A DNA stretch of 64,000 nt from Ulota crispa (lineage: Eukaryota > Streptophyta > Bryopsida > Orthotrichales > Orthotrichaceae): assembly GCA_963920765.1 (NCBI GenBank), contig OY987247.1, forward strand, positions 2,108,001 to 2,172,000, given 5' to 3'. A program made the translations under genes and the position numbers. Under the pieces are notes generated by a model. The model was not told where the DNA came from, did not search any database, and was given only the letters and a program-made list of their open reading frames with translations. This document shows, in pieces, positions 47,362 through 57,675 of the stretch. The first letter of the stretch is position 1; every line of letters starts with the position of its first letter.

Positions 47362-48222
47362 ATGAAGGACTGCCCAGGAGAGGACGTAGAAGGTCCAATC
47401 GAAGATGCCTTTATTGCCGCGGAAGAGGAGCGGCTCAAGGAGCGTCCATACTTGCACAGAGTGATGGCGCTCATAGTAGATCGGGAAAAGATTGAGAGTC
47501 AAACACTCCGAGACCTCGGCAACAAAATCTACCCGCACCCGCCAATCAAGCCATGGAACATTCGAGTCCTCTCTCCGAAGGAGCGAGAACGCAGCATCGG
47601 CGAGCCCACCGAGATGGAGAAGTTCAAGAAGGACATGGCGGCGAAGTTGAAGCCGCGGCACAAGCGAGTCATGTCGGAGTGCGGCAGAATTGTGCCGCCG
47701 AAGCCCAAGCCTCGACGATGCTCTCAGAAACCGAAGACGGACAATTGGTTGGGAAGAAGACGCTCCAGAGCTCGTGCAGTCACGTTGGTCCGCCGCGCAT
47801 CCGACGGCGGTGCCCTCCGGGGCTCCACGCTCCTGCAGCGCGGCTCTGTGTTCCTGGATCACAAGAGAGAGTCGATCCGGCGAGCCACGGTGCGCAGGCA
47901 AACCATGCTGGCGCAGCAAACAGGGGCAGCGGTGTCGAAGCTGGAAGCTGTCAAAACACTCACAGGAGTGAACATGGACAATGTGGTGGACATGTCTGTT
48001 GCTGTCCAGAATGTCACGGATTCCTTCGGCAACCTGAATGCGGAGCACCTTCACAAGGAGGCCTGGGGCAGGATAAGTCCCACTGACTGGACGAGTATGC
48101 CTCACTACGACTGGAAGATCTACAAGTCCGACATGCCTTACACCAAGTTTGGCAGGACAGAGGATTACCTCCAAAGCAATCTGAGTAGCCACAAAGCTGC
48201 TCTACACGGCCTGCCTATTTGA
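47362..48222 (+). CDS. Uncharacterised basic protein, 286 aa, single exon
   Basis: An uninterrupted frame from MKDCPGEDVEGPIEDAFIAA to GLPI-stop, clearly GC-rich at third positions against its flanks, which supports real coding. The N-terminal 80 residues are charged and helical (EEERLKERPYLHRVMALIVD). The middle, about 85-185, is strongly basic with Arg/Lys clusters (KLKPRHKRVM, PPKPKPRR, RRRSRARAVTLVRR) and a duplicated RxS/T pattern. The C-terminal 70 residues are more ordered (WGRISPTDWTSMPHYDWKIY). No signal peptide and no membrane span. The opposite strand is also open over almost the same range, a common side effect of GC-rich coding. I do not recognise a family. It converges on the gene at 48862-49623. 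Confidence 0.65.
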   Translation: MKDCPGEDVEGPIEDAFIAAEEERLKERPYLHRVMALIVDREKIESQTLRDLGNKIYPHPPIKPWNIRVLSPKERERSIGEPTEMEKFKKDMAAKLKPRHKRVMSECGRIVPPKPKPRRCSQKPKTDNWLGRRRSRARAVTLVRRASDGGALRGSTLLQRGSVFLDHKRESIRRATVRRQTMLAQQTGAAVSKLEAVKTLTGVNMDNVVDMSVAVQNVTDSFGNLNAEHLHKEAWGRISPTDWTSMPHYDWKIYKSDMPYTKFGRTEDYLQSNLSSHKAALHGLPI

Positions 48223-48861
48223 GACGAGCAACTCAATAGCACGCACAGCTCGTCCAATCTGCGTTCCCTTCCCCGCTACATAGCTCTTTTATCCATTGGA
48301 TTCATTGTCGGTGATCAATGCATCTAACGCATGAGTCAGGACGTGCTATGCTTAAAGAATTCATGTGCCAAGTCCTGCTAAAAATCGGAAGCACTCTCGA
48401 CCACGGTATAGATAATCATCTACAAGTCGCAGTTCATACCGTATGAGGATCACAATGATGTAGCGCCCTGACCATGATCTCTCAAGACACCAAGAAATTT
48501 CACATGAAGAAAAGACCGAATCGATTCCGATATGAAAACTGCGAAAGAGTTGAAGCGAACAGCGTTGTCGGATGACCACTGAGCCGTCAACCTCCTAATG
48601 AAACCTTTGCACATAGAAACATAGTGCTCACCATGAGACATCTTTACCCTAAAACAGAACAGAGGGCAGAGTTTTTATGGTCTTAAAATGTCCCTAATAT
48701 GTGCTGAGAAGATTATTTGTTGATGAGCCCGAAGAAGGTCTACATCGGAACATGCCTCGACTCGTGCCTGGAGAAATGCTTCGACTATAGAATTTTCCAC
48801 GAGTGCCTGAATATGGTCGGATCAACCGAGGAATAATAGTACCAAGACTGCAATGTTGTTG
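48223..48861. other. Convergent intergenic gap
   Basis: Shared 3' flank between the plus-strand 286-aa gene and the minus-strand 253-aa gene. It would hold both terminators. No repeat seen. Confidence 0.45.
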
Positions 48862-49623
48862 TCAAAACGGCTTCAGGATGTTGGCTGCAAGCCGACGCTC
48901 TCGCAATTGATACGTTACGTCCTGAAGCAGAGTAGCAAATTGAGTCCCCACGCAATTGTGACGCCTGGAGATCCCTCCTCCTCCTTGCAAGCGAACTGGA
49001 TCGCGGGAGTCTTGGAAGCATTCTGGTTTGGAGTCTCTGTAAGTGCTGGTGGTGTCGCGACGGCAACGTTGAGGTCGACGTGCAGTCGGTGTAGGTTCAG
49101 GTGAGTCGAAGGTGATGTTGACACAGGTTGAATCTCTTTGTCCACTCCTCCCACTGGAATCACTCGTGTCACTCATGTCACTCCTGGTGCCCCTCTCGCA
49201 CGGATACTGCTGCGCTTTATTGTATGGCCTCTCACAGCCATTTGACGCCTTCCGCTGTGGCCTTAAAGGCGCTCTTTGCTGTATTTGACCTAACCGGTTC
49301 GCTTCATGGACAGTCATTGACCGCAGCGACCTTGATGGCGGAACAGAAGCGCTTGGATACGCATTGCTGCATCCAGAATTTCGTGGAGCAGGACGGTTAC
49401 GTACGTTAGAGCCATTGCACGGAGTTGCATGCGTGCGGGGAGGTTTTTGGGGGACGCTATAGCCACCATAGAGACGACCTTCACCAGGTTTCACCTGGTA
49501 CATGAGCTGAACCAGCTGGTTGCGAGCTTTTGTCAAGTCACGAGTCAATGCCGAGATCACTTCACAAAATTCTCCCCCTGAAAACCTCTGGTCTAGTGAC
49601 CGTCTCGATAAGTAGCTTTGCAT
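48862..49623 (-). CDS. Uncharacterised Arg/Ser-rich protein, 253 aa
   Basis: An intact frame from MQSYLSRRSLDQRFSGGEFC to NILKPF-stop. An N-terminal amphipathic helix (EVISALTRDLTKARNQLVQL) is followed by about 150 disordered residues rich in Arg, Ser, Pro and Asn, then a short ordered C-terminus (GTQFATLLQDVTYQLRERRL). No signal peptide or membrane segment. A TATA box lies 41-50 bp upstream of the ATG, so a single-exon gene with a very short leader is plausible. It could instead be the last exon of a longer gene, since TTTCAG|GGGGAG lies just inside the frame. No family recognised. Confidence 0.55.
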   Translation of the reverse strand: MQSYLSRRSLDQRFSGGEFCEVISALTRDLTKARNQLVQLMYQVKPGEGRLYGGYSVPQKPPRTHATPCNGSNVRNRPAPRNSGCSNAYPSASVPPSRSLRSMTVHEANRLGQIQQRAPLRPQRKASNGCERPYNKAQQYPCERGTRSDMSDTSDSSGRSGQRDSTCVNITFDSPEPTPTARRPQRCRRDTTSTYRDSKPECFQDSRDPVRLQGGGGISRRHNCVGTQFATLLQDVTYQLRERRLAANILKPF

Positions 49624-49663
49624 TCAATCGGTTGCGATTAATGTGCACGAGCACCTTGCCTTC

Positions 49664-49673
49664 ATATATTTAT
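49664..49673 (-). promoter_or_regulatory. TATA-like box of the 253-aa gene
   Basis: Minus strand ATAAATATAT, 41-50 bp upstream of the ATG at 49623. Confidence 0.4.
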
Positions 49674-50061
49674 CGAGTCCTCTCTTCAGCTTCAGCCTTT
49701 ATAAGTTCACATATCCCAAACCTACTAACAATCATATAACAGCGGTTCTTCAAAAACCTAATGTAGGCACCGCTCCTACCAAATCCTGTCGCTCCCCGCT
49801 CTTAAGTCTTCGACAGCAACCTACAAAATGCCATTTCTTAACAAATGAAAACCACAGGTCATCCGCCTTAGCCTCCGCCACATTGCCAATTCGCAACTCA
49901 CAACGACAGTTGCTCATCCTAAACACTTCAGCGATCTCCACGCAATTGAATAAGAAATCCCGTCGACGTTCACCAAAACTTAATATCAATTCAAATATAG
50001 TTTCCTTACACAAGGATCGCCAAAAAGGAAGTGGCGCTCACCAAGGACAACAACTCAAGCA

Positions 50062-50429
50062 ACGGCGCCGAAGGCATTCTCCAACAACGTCGATAACAAC
50101 CGAACTCCTTGAAAATCAAGAAACCTCAAAGCGAAATAATGATCCAAACACTCCGCCTCTTCTCTTTGTCTTCGATATACAAAAAACTGATAACCTAAAG
50201 GGAAAAGGCACGTGTCAACCGAAGAACTAATCTGCAAATAACGGCAGGCTACGGCGCTGAAGACATTCTCCAACAACGTCGATAACAACAGAACTCTCTG
50301 AAAATCAAGAAAATTTAAAGCGATATAATGATCCAAACACTCCGCCTCTTCTCCTATCTTCGATATACAAAAAATTGATAACCCTAACGGGAGAAGGCAC
50401 ATGTCATCCGAAGCACTAATCTACAAATA
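50062..50429. repeat. 189-bp tandem duplication
   Basis: ACGGCGC(C/T)GAAG starts at 50062 and again at 50251. The two units align over their length (for example TTCTCCAACAACGTCGATAA and ATGATCCAAACACTCCGCCT), with substitutions and a shorter second unit of about 179 bp. ACGGCGG at 50430 looks like the start of a third. No coding role is clear on either strand. The flank 50430-50879 has one minus-strand frame (50452-50664) that looks mildly protein-like, but nothing that I can name. Confidence 0.8.
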
Positions 50430-50879
50430 ACGGCGGACACAACTGTGTATCTTAAAATTCTAAAGCCATTGCAATTGCATCAAACATCAAAGCATTCACG
50501 TTTGGATCTTTGCGTAATTGGCAGTAGTGAAGAGAGTTGCACATGGATTTTGGAGAAAGCAAGGGCTGTCGCGAGTTAGTTATGGCGATTGGATGGAGAA
50601 GTTGATGAGACTGCAGCGTGCGTCTCGAGGCCAAGCAGTCCTGGAAGTTACGAAGCTTTCTCATGAAGCTCCATCTTCGTCTCTCTCGATGAGGAGCAGG
50701 GGATGCCGTGGACGCTTCAATCGAACAGTGTGAACAGGTCTATTGAACACATCTATTATATGCCTCAAATCTGATATTATGTAGTGGTAGTGTACATTCT
50801 AGATTCTAGAACACAAGAATATAATGCTGGTACATGAGGGTGGAATTGTTATACGGATGGTAATAAATGTGTTCAATTT

Positions 50880-51198
50880 TAAGGTACGAGCACTCATAAG
50901 CGTCAAACTAAGGGTTTTGAACATGATGATTATTAACAAACATCTAATAAATTATAAGATCCTATTAGGAACAGAAAAAATATTGAGTTTGCATTTTTGA
51001 ATGTATTATTTGGATATCATGAGAATAAGTTGTGAATTTGTAAAGAGCATATTGTCATTGCACCTATAACCACTTTCAAGGTTTCATGTTCACATGTTGT
51101 ACATTCTTGTAATTACATCTATTCATTTCCACAGATTTTTCAAGATTTCAAAGGTGACGATTATGGGGACAATGATGCTTATGGGTGTTCCTACCTTA
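50880..51198. mobile_element. MITE of the TAAGGTAG family, 319 bp
   Basis: Left TAAGGTACGAGCACTCATAA and right TTATGGGTGTTCCTACCTTA are inverted. Closest in its ends to 29680-31229. Confidence 0.7.
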
Positions 51199-51222
51199 TA
51201 TGAAGATGGAAGTGGAAAGAAC

Positions 51223-51539
51223 ACACCAAATAGTGCATTTAGGTTGCCCCATACTAATTTCTTGACATTTCACACTATTAAAATGATTACCAAGATCACA
51301 ATAATTTTTGTCATTAATTACTATGATAAACACTGAAGGAAGCAAGCAAAGGGTTGGGTGCAATAACATGCACTAAAGTCAATGAGTAGGGAAGTTAGAA
51401 CTCTAGATAAAATTAGGAATTACTTTAGCATAAAGAGAGTTGCATGCGCCTCTAGGTGTGACATGGTGAGGCACAAGGTAAGTTTGCCAAGGTAAGGCAG
51501 CCTAATTGTTGAGGCATCCTAAATGCACTATTTGGTGTA
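51223..51539. mobile_element. MITE, termini ACACCAAATAGTGCATTTAG
   Basis: Perfect inverted ends ACACCAAATAGTGCATTTAG and CTAAATGCACTATTTGGTGT around about 275 bp. The cleanest of three copies in the window. Confidence 0.8.
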
Positions 51540-51812
51540 GCTACCAATACTAAGTCAACCAATTCAAATGGCTATAAAACCAATTGAAATTGGAAACTAC
51601 TAGCACAAAATGAACATTTTATCCCAAAAAAGTACAATTATCTTAAATTATCATGAAATGCCTTGGAAAAATCAATTGAAATTGTAAAATACTAGATTGT
51701 AGCTCAAAAATCTCCTAGACATTGGATGGATAACAATCTTTCTTTAGAGGCTTATAAAAAAGCACAATATCATTTTGCGTCATTTTGTTTAAAATTCCAC
51801 AATCAAAACACT

Positions 51813-52335
51813 ACACTAATAATGGTATTTCGTGTTGGCAACACTAATTACAAACCCCAACACTAAATGTCAACAATCACCTTAATGTTACCAACACTAA
51901 ATGTTAACCTATACACTATTTGTCAACTATTGTCATTTTTGGGAGTAAATTTTTTTTACAAGTTTACATTTAGTGTTAGAAAATGGTTCATTTTTAATCC
52001 AAAAAAATCCAAAAAAATTCAAAAATCAATTAATCCAAAAATTTAAAACAACAACAAAAAATGTTATAATTTCTTATGTCATAACTTTTTTTTCTTAAAA
52101 AAAAAGTTAAATTTTTATTTAATGTTATAATCTAATGTTCCCAAAGTCCCCAATGAAGTTTCCAAAGTTCCCATATGATGTTCCCAAAGTTCCCATAGTT
52201 TGGAGGAGGTAACAAAGAGTGGCGTGCACAAAAAGAAGGCAACTCTATATGCAAACTAGTTGAGATTTAGAGTGAGTGAAGTTAAAGTGCAGGTAACACT
52301 ATTGGTACCATAACACTAAATACCATTATCAGTGT
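51813..52335. mobile_element. MITE, termini ACACTAATAATGGTATTT
   Basis: Left ACACTAATAATGGTATTTCG and right ACTAAATACCATTATCAGTG followed by T are inverted. Internal repeats of CAACACTAAATGT lie near the left end. A fragment of the same family is at 16150-16285. Confidence 0.7.
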
Positions 52336-53039
52336 AGTTTGGACAAATGATTTGAATTTTGAGATTAAGAGTGTCTTTTCAATAAAAATATGTTGTCCTC
52401 TATGTTCAATTTTAATCACTACATTGAAGATTCATAATTCTCAAAGTAACTATTTTTGAAGTACCTAAATTGTTTGATGACCAATAAACAATCAAGCAAT
52501 AGTTGTGGATATTAGATTTTAACATGTAAAAATAAAGAGAGATTGAAAATTTAAAATATGGCAACCTTTGTTGGTAAGGAAACTTTGAAAACATTGAGTG
52601 GTGATTACTGTGTTATATACTACAATGGTGCTTGGATAAGGTCAACACTTCGGGCTAGAAAAAAGTGTTGGCCTAAGCCAAGCATTGATCATAAACAAAC
52701 ACTCCATTTGCATTGCCTTCCCTAGTTCTAGTAGTTGCAACTTTAGAGGTGCTTTCCCACTCATGTTTTTGATACACTAACCAGAAGCCTTTCAAACTAA
52801 TGAGTCAAAATGGGCATTGAGGAAAAGCAAACATTGACCATATGCAAGCACTTGACCTTAACCAAGCTCATAATACATGCTTTCAGCAAAAGGGGAGTGG
52901 GAGTGTGATCTTATCCAATCATTTATGTTACAAAGGTTGACGTTTACCAATCACCACTATAATGATTTTTAGAATAGTTGCTTCCATCATTAGAGGTTCT
53001 CATTATTGATCAAGACTTGTCAGATGATGTCCTTATGTT
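52336..53039. other. AT-rich intergenic, no feature recognised
   Basis: No paired termini or coding frame that I can support. Confidence 0.4.
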
Positions 53040-53766
53040 TTAACCCCTAAAGGCTTAAAGGCCCTTTTGGGGGACAAATGGAATTTTGGGCATGTACGTA
53101 TGGCTAAACTACTTTGCATGATTTTCTGAAACTTTTATTGAAGGTGAGGAATTCAAAGATCTACGTGGGAATATAAAAAAATCTTCATTCCAACATTCAT
53201 TGAAGAAGTTAAAAATGAATAATTGAAAAATTGGGGACTCCGGGCAGCCCAAATACTTCCGTAAAAATTGCGTTTTTTTCAAATAGAAATTTGAGATAGA
53301 TTCTTTAGACTTATATGGACGTGGGGAGCTTTGAATCATTCAATTCTGATAGATGAGATGAAAGTTATGAGAAGTTTTAGTTTGCGGATAGGTGTGATTT
53401 TGCTTGAAACCACAACTACCCAAAAACTAAAACTTCTCATAACTTTCATCTCATTTATCAAAATTGAATGATTCAAAGCTCCCCACATCTACATAAGTCT
53501 AAAGAATCTATCTCAGAATTTTTTTTGAAAAAAACGCAATTTTTACAGAAGTTTTTGGGCTGCCCAAAGTCTCCAATTTTTCAATTATTCATTTTTGACT
53601 TCTTCAATAAATGTCGGAATGAAGAAAAAATTACATTCCCATGTAGATTTTTGAATTCCTCACTTTCAATAAAAATTTCAGAAAATCACGCAAAGTAGTT
53701 TAGCCATAGGTATATGCACAAAACTCCATTTGTCCCCCAAAGGGACAATGGGCCTTTAGGGGTTAA
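53040..53766. mobile_element. TTAA-flanked piggyBac-like MITE forming a long hairpin
   Basis: TTAA-CCCCTAAAGG at the left and CCTTTAGGGG-TTAA at the right. The inverted arms extend far inward, about 340 bp each, nearly complementary (GCATGATTTTCTGAAA and TTTCAGAAAATCACGC). The two chance open frames at 53109-53339 and 53468-53698 are the same sequence on opposite strands. Confidence 0.8.
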
Positions 53767-54064
53767 ATAGTTTTTCCAACATTGGTAACTAAGATGCCAA
53801 TAAATAATTTTCACTGTTTGAAACCTCAAATTTTATTTTTTGTGATTGGAGATTCATCCAACTTTTAGCTATGGAGAGATCTGTACTTCTAAGTGAAATT
53901 TGAGAGAAGATGGGATTATAAAATTTATTATCATTCTTGGTCCTTTTTGTTAGTACTCTCAATGTAAAAACATAAGCACTTAAATGGTGAACAATTTTCT
54001 TTAAAAAAATTCATTAACAATTAACAAGAATATTAGCTAATGCTTGCAAGCAAGGTGAAACCAA

Positions 54065-54304
54065 GGTTTGGGGAGAACCGGCGGTTAGTGTAGTGGCAAC
54101 TGGTTGAAATTGCAAAAAATCCGTTGAAACTTGAAACCATCAACAAAAAATTGGTCCATTTTCCAAAAAATCTAAATATAGTACTTTTACAATAGAAATT
54201 TAGCAGTTTTACAAAAAATATCTGGTCCATGTTAGTGAAAATCCGGTTGAAACTAGACACTGCCCGATTTCAACCGCTGGAGCTAAAATTTCTCCCCAAA
54301 CCCT
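54065..54304. mobile_element. MITE with 12-bp target duplication, termini GGTTTGGGGAGAA
   Basis: Ends GGTTTGGGGAGAACC and TTTCTCCCCAAACCCT. The 12-bp AGGTGAAACCAA occurs perfectly at 54053-54064 and 54305-54316. A larger relative is at 60551-61881. Confidence 0.8.
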
Positions 54305-54342
54305 AGGTGAAACCAACATCCATCAATTCAAGACAATGACAT

Positions 54343-54704
54343 TAGGGGTAGTCATGGCACTTCCAATATGGGATCTGAAGAATGAGAATGAGGGTGTGGC
54401 AGGCTTTGCGCAACTGGCGGGGGTCCCATTCTCAACGAATTGTGAAGAATTCTTATTCACTTCTGAGGGTGAAGAACAGAGGCTGCGAAGTTTCTCGCAT
54501 TATGGATTCACTACCGGCTGCCTAGTTTCCCCCTACTATTGCCTGGTTTTATCTGGCGCCGTAAGTCACACCCATTCCGAATTGGTCTAGGAAAAAAATT
54601 ATCTGTCATTCTCCAAACCACACAAATGGGGTGTCACAGCATCTTCACAAAAACTAGCTCTTATTGGCTCCTCCTTTCCCACGACAATGCCGTGACTACC
54701 CCTA
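54343..54704. mobile_element. MITE, termini TAGGGGTAGTCATGGCA
   Basis: TAGGGGTAGTCATGGCA and TGCCGTGACTACCCCTA are inverted ends around about 330 bp. The 84-residue open frame starting at 54336 lies mostly inside the element and is not considered a gene. Confidence 0.7.
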
Positions 54705-56004
54705 TTATTTAGGTGGAAAAGACAGAAACAAGTTAAATTTGGACAACCGTATGTAAATCTTCATTTGACATAGAAACCTTTGCTGTAAATTGTAACTAAG
54801 TCCAGTTAATTACTACAACTTTTCATATAGTATCTAAAACATCTCTTGGATTCAAATCAATTTGCAAGTTCAAAATATGCAAAAATATTAAATGCATCTA
54901 AAGTGATTTTGTGAGTGAAGTGCTATTGCAAGTTGTATTTGATAAGTGTAGCAAAGACCATTTATCGTGAAAATTACAGTTTGGATCACAGTTGATAACC
55001 ACATTGGAGATGCCATGGATTTTCCAGTTGCAGCATCATCAAAAAGTACCATACTTGAGCGAAGAAGATGATATTATTAATTACACTCCATGATTCTATA
55101 CGACGGGTAACTCTTTGGAGAGGGAAGAATAATACAAACAATTTGGCAACATACAAAATAAAGTATAGGAAACACAAGGTGCAACACCTGTTGGAGAACC
55201 ACGACATTCACAAAGTGAAGACCTCAAAAACGAATCAAAGGCAAGACTAGCAACAAGATGGAAAAGATTCTTGAGCATGCACCCAAAATAAACTAGGAAA
55301 GGGCTTTCATTTAAATATTTTCTGTTCACTCTACTGACACCCCAGATCAGCAACTGAACAATGTAGGGAATATTTGCAACCTATGGGGATAAAAAAATGA
55401 AGTACTACAAATTTGACAACCCCACTAAAATAAAAATGATAACCTTCATTATGAAAGGCAAACTCCACCTTCAATTTTTAACAGATTGGATCCCCTTCGA
55501 CTTCCCTGATTCCTGTGATTCCCCGCATGTTTTGGTTGGCGTTGAACGTTCTCAAGTACTGTGTTTCTCCAGACGGGTGAACTAAAAATGACGACACCAC
55601 CACTCAAATTCATCAGCAGCAATTCTCCAAGAGTCCACTGAAACACCGATAAATAACCACCTATGCAATCCAATAACGCACAGCTATCTTTTGATAACAA
55701 GAAAAGTAGTGATTACAACACCAAATCAGATCGAACGAAGGAGAACAAACCAACGTGGGATCTTTACATGCTAGAAGGTACTTGTCCATGGAGCAACAGC
55801 ACCCTTGATATATGCAGACTTATCCCACTATAATCGATATTACGTGAAAGAAAAAAGAACAAGCGAAAACAAAAATTGACGCAAGAGATATTCTTTGCAC
55901 TGCACTTTCAGAACGTTACAGGATTTGCCGGTAGCCAGCATTAGCAGCACAACTGCTGTATGCGGCTGTTCTAATTCTATCCAGAAACCATCTCTGAAGA
56001 AAAC
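54705..56004. other. Unique-sequence flank downstream of eS7
   Basis: It holds the 3' region of the minus-strand eS7 gene near 55.9-56.0 kb. The rest has no gene or MITE that I can support. The minus-strand open frame 55449-55700 lacks recognisable features. Confidence 0.45.
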
Positions 56005-57107
56005 TTAAGCGGCAACAGCCTCCTGAATTGGATACTCGAAAGTGACTTCTTTGCCAGTCAGCTTCTTGTATACTCCCGCATACGTCTCCAACTTGTACTC
56101 CGTGCTGTTACGTTCCTTGGGGTCCAAGTACACACGCATGATGCGAGACCCATCCAAACGATAGCGCACCCTCTTGCCTACAATCTCTGAGGGGTAGACC
56201 ATATCCTCGAGAATAGCCTCGTGAACAGAGGTCAGAGTCCTGCTCCTCGGCCTGTTGACGGCTGAGCCCTTCTTAGGGGGTCTCAAGATGCGCCTGGTGG
56301 AAATAACAACAACATCCTGCAAACAGAAAAAAGCAAATCAATTCAGATTCATTATGAAAGGAATGAATCTCCGTAGTCACAAGCTGAAGATAATCCAACT
56401 CAGAAGTACTCTATAGCTGACCTAGCTCCATCCATATACTAAAAACCTACGTGTTAATACACGTAACCTCACCAACTCTTAGACATAAATCCAGTGCACC
56501 AAACCCTAATTGAACATTCTCATCAACACTATCAACTGATTGCCCTGGCAATGGAATGGAAATGAACGTCATAAAGCGCCAAAGCGATGTACGAAAAAAG
56601 GCAAACACAAAGCTGTTACTTCCAGAATCTATACTCGCTTCAAACTTGTAGATTGGTGGCGTTAAGAAAGAAATGGCGGCAGAAACCCTAATTAGGTCAA
56701 ACCCTAGTTCAATGTGCTAGCATCGAAAACATAGAGGACCATAGCACAGCAGCAGTACTAAAACGCAAACGCGATAACTGCAGGATGAAAACACATGGAA
56801 AACCCTAAGGCCAACACAGACACACACACACCTTGCCGCTGAACTTCTTCTCAAGCTCCCTGACGAGGCGAGCGTGGATCTTCTGGAAAGCCTTGCGCAG
56901 GCGGTAAGGCACATGGATGATGACGGCCTTGCGGTTGCCAGAAATATCGACTTCCTTGGCAGAGTTGATGAAGAGGTCGCGGAGCTCGCTCTTGAGCTCG
57001 GAGTTGGTGGACTCCAGGTCGAAGAGAGCCTGGGCTACGGACTCCTCGAACTCATCGGGCTCCTGCCCCTTCTCCTTCTGGATCTTCCTGCGCGCGGTGA
57101 ATGACAT
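56005..57107 (-). CDS. RPS7: Small ribosomal subunit protein eS7 (RPS7), 195 aa, two exons
   Basis: Exon 1 is 57107-56832 (92 aa, starts [20 protein letters not shown]) and exon 2 is 56316-56005 (103 aa, ends YPIQEAVAA). They are joined by a 515-bp GT-AG intron in phase 0. The whole chain matches the eS7 family: the acidic N-terminal helix, the core [20 protein letters not shown], the RRILRPP loop, and [20 protein letters not shown]. Length is as usual for plants (about 190). It is a structural protein of the 40S subunit, in the cytosol, also required for 18S rRNA maturation. No damage seen. The donor lies in a (GT)n run. Confidence 0.98.
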
Positions 57108-57295
57108 GGCTGCGAAAGGAGGTTGCCTCAGGGAGAGGACGGGGTTGATGCACCGGAGCCACTGCCTGCAGCAAGGGGTGCGAGTGAAAGAGGGATTTCT
57201 GTGGAGGCGCTGGGGTGTCTTTGTCCCAGGCGAGCGAGACGGACTCCGAACCCTTCGGCCGCTGCCTCGCGTCCGCGGTCGCGGCCGTCCGAACA

Positions 57296-57304
57296 TTAGG
57301 GTTT
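57296..57304 (-). promoter_or_regulatory. Telo-box AAACCCTAA upstream of eS7
   Basis: AAACCCTAA on the minus strand, 189 bp upstream of the eS7 start. Telo-boxes are common near the transcription start of plant ribosomal protein genes (established knowledge). Between it and the ATG the minus strand is pyrimidine-rich in places, as in ribosomal-protein leaders. Confidence 0.6.
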
Positions 57305-57675
57305 CGTCTGCATTCCTCGTCCGACGGGTTTGAAGCTTCGTTAAGTCCCTAAAGGACTTGATCCATTCTGAAATGGTCAAACTTCACGTCTAAGCTTGAA
57401 TTTGCCTTTTAAAGTGTGTTCAAAACAACAATTTTATATTTTATTTATTGAAACTCTATGAAAGATATATCACTGCAAGAAATTTCAATTTGTTTCACGT
57501 TAAAATAGCAAAAGAAGTCCAAATTCCTTGTAATTTTTTTGAGGGGTACAAGTAACTTTAAAGATTAGTGTGAAAAAATTTCAATTGGTTATTTTATTTT
57601 GTACACCCCAAACAACCACAACAAAGAGTTTAAAATCAAATTTGACTATCAAACCAAATTCATCCTTATATTTAA
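57305..57675. other. Upstream flank of eS7
   Basis: Turns AT-rich after about 57.4 kb. Nothing else is recognised before the TTAA-type element at 57676. Confidence 0.4.

Noticed and set aside
47335-48192. 285-residue open frame on the minus strand
   Set aside because: It is the antisense shadow of the 286-aa plus-strand frame. Its translation is Arg/His/Leu-rich with no domain-like order, as expected from reading GC-rich coding DNA backwards.
49643-50230. 195-residue plus-strand open frame
   Set aside because: It starts in the promoter of the minus-strand 253-aa gene and runs into the 189-bp tandem repeat. Its composition is low-complexity Ser/Thr/Asn/Lys and no domain is seen.
53109-53698. 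Paired 76-residue open frames
   Set aside because: Again the two arms of a hairpin element (53040-53766). The similarity reflects the palindrome, not protein conservation.
54336-54590. 84-residue open frame with acidic patches
   Set aside because: It overlaps the MITE 54343-54704 and starts just outside it. No homologous frame or domain was recognised.
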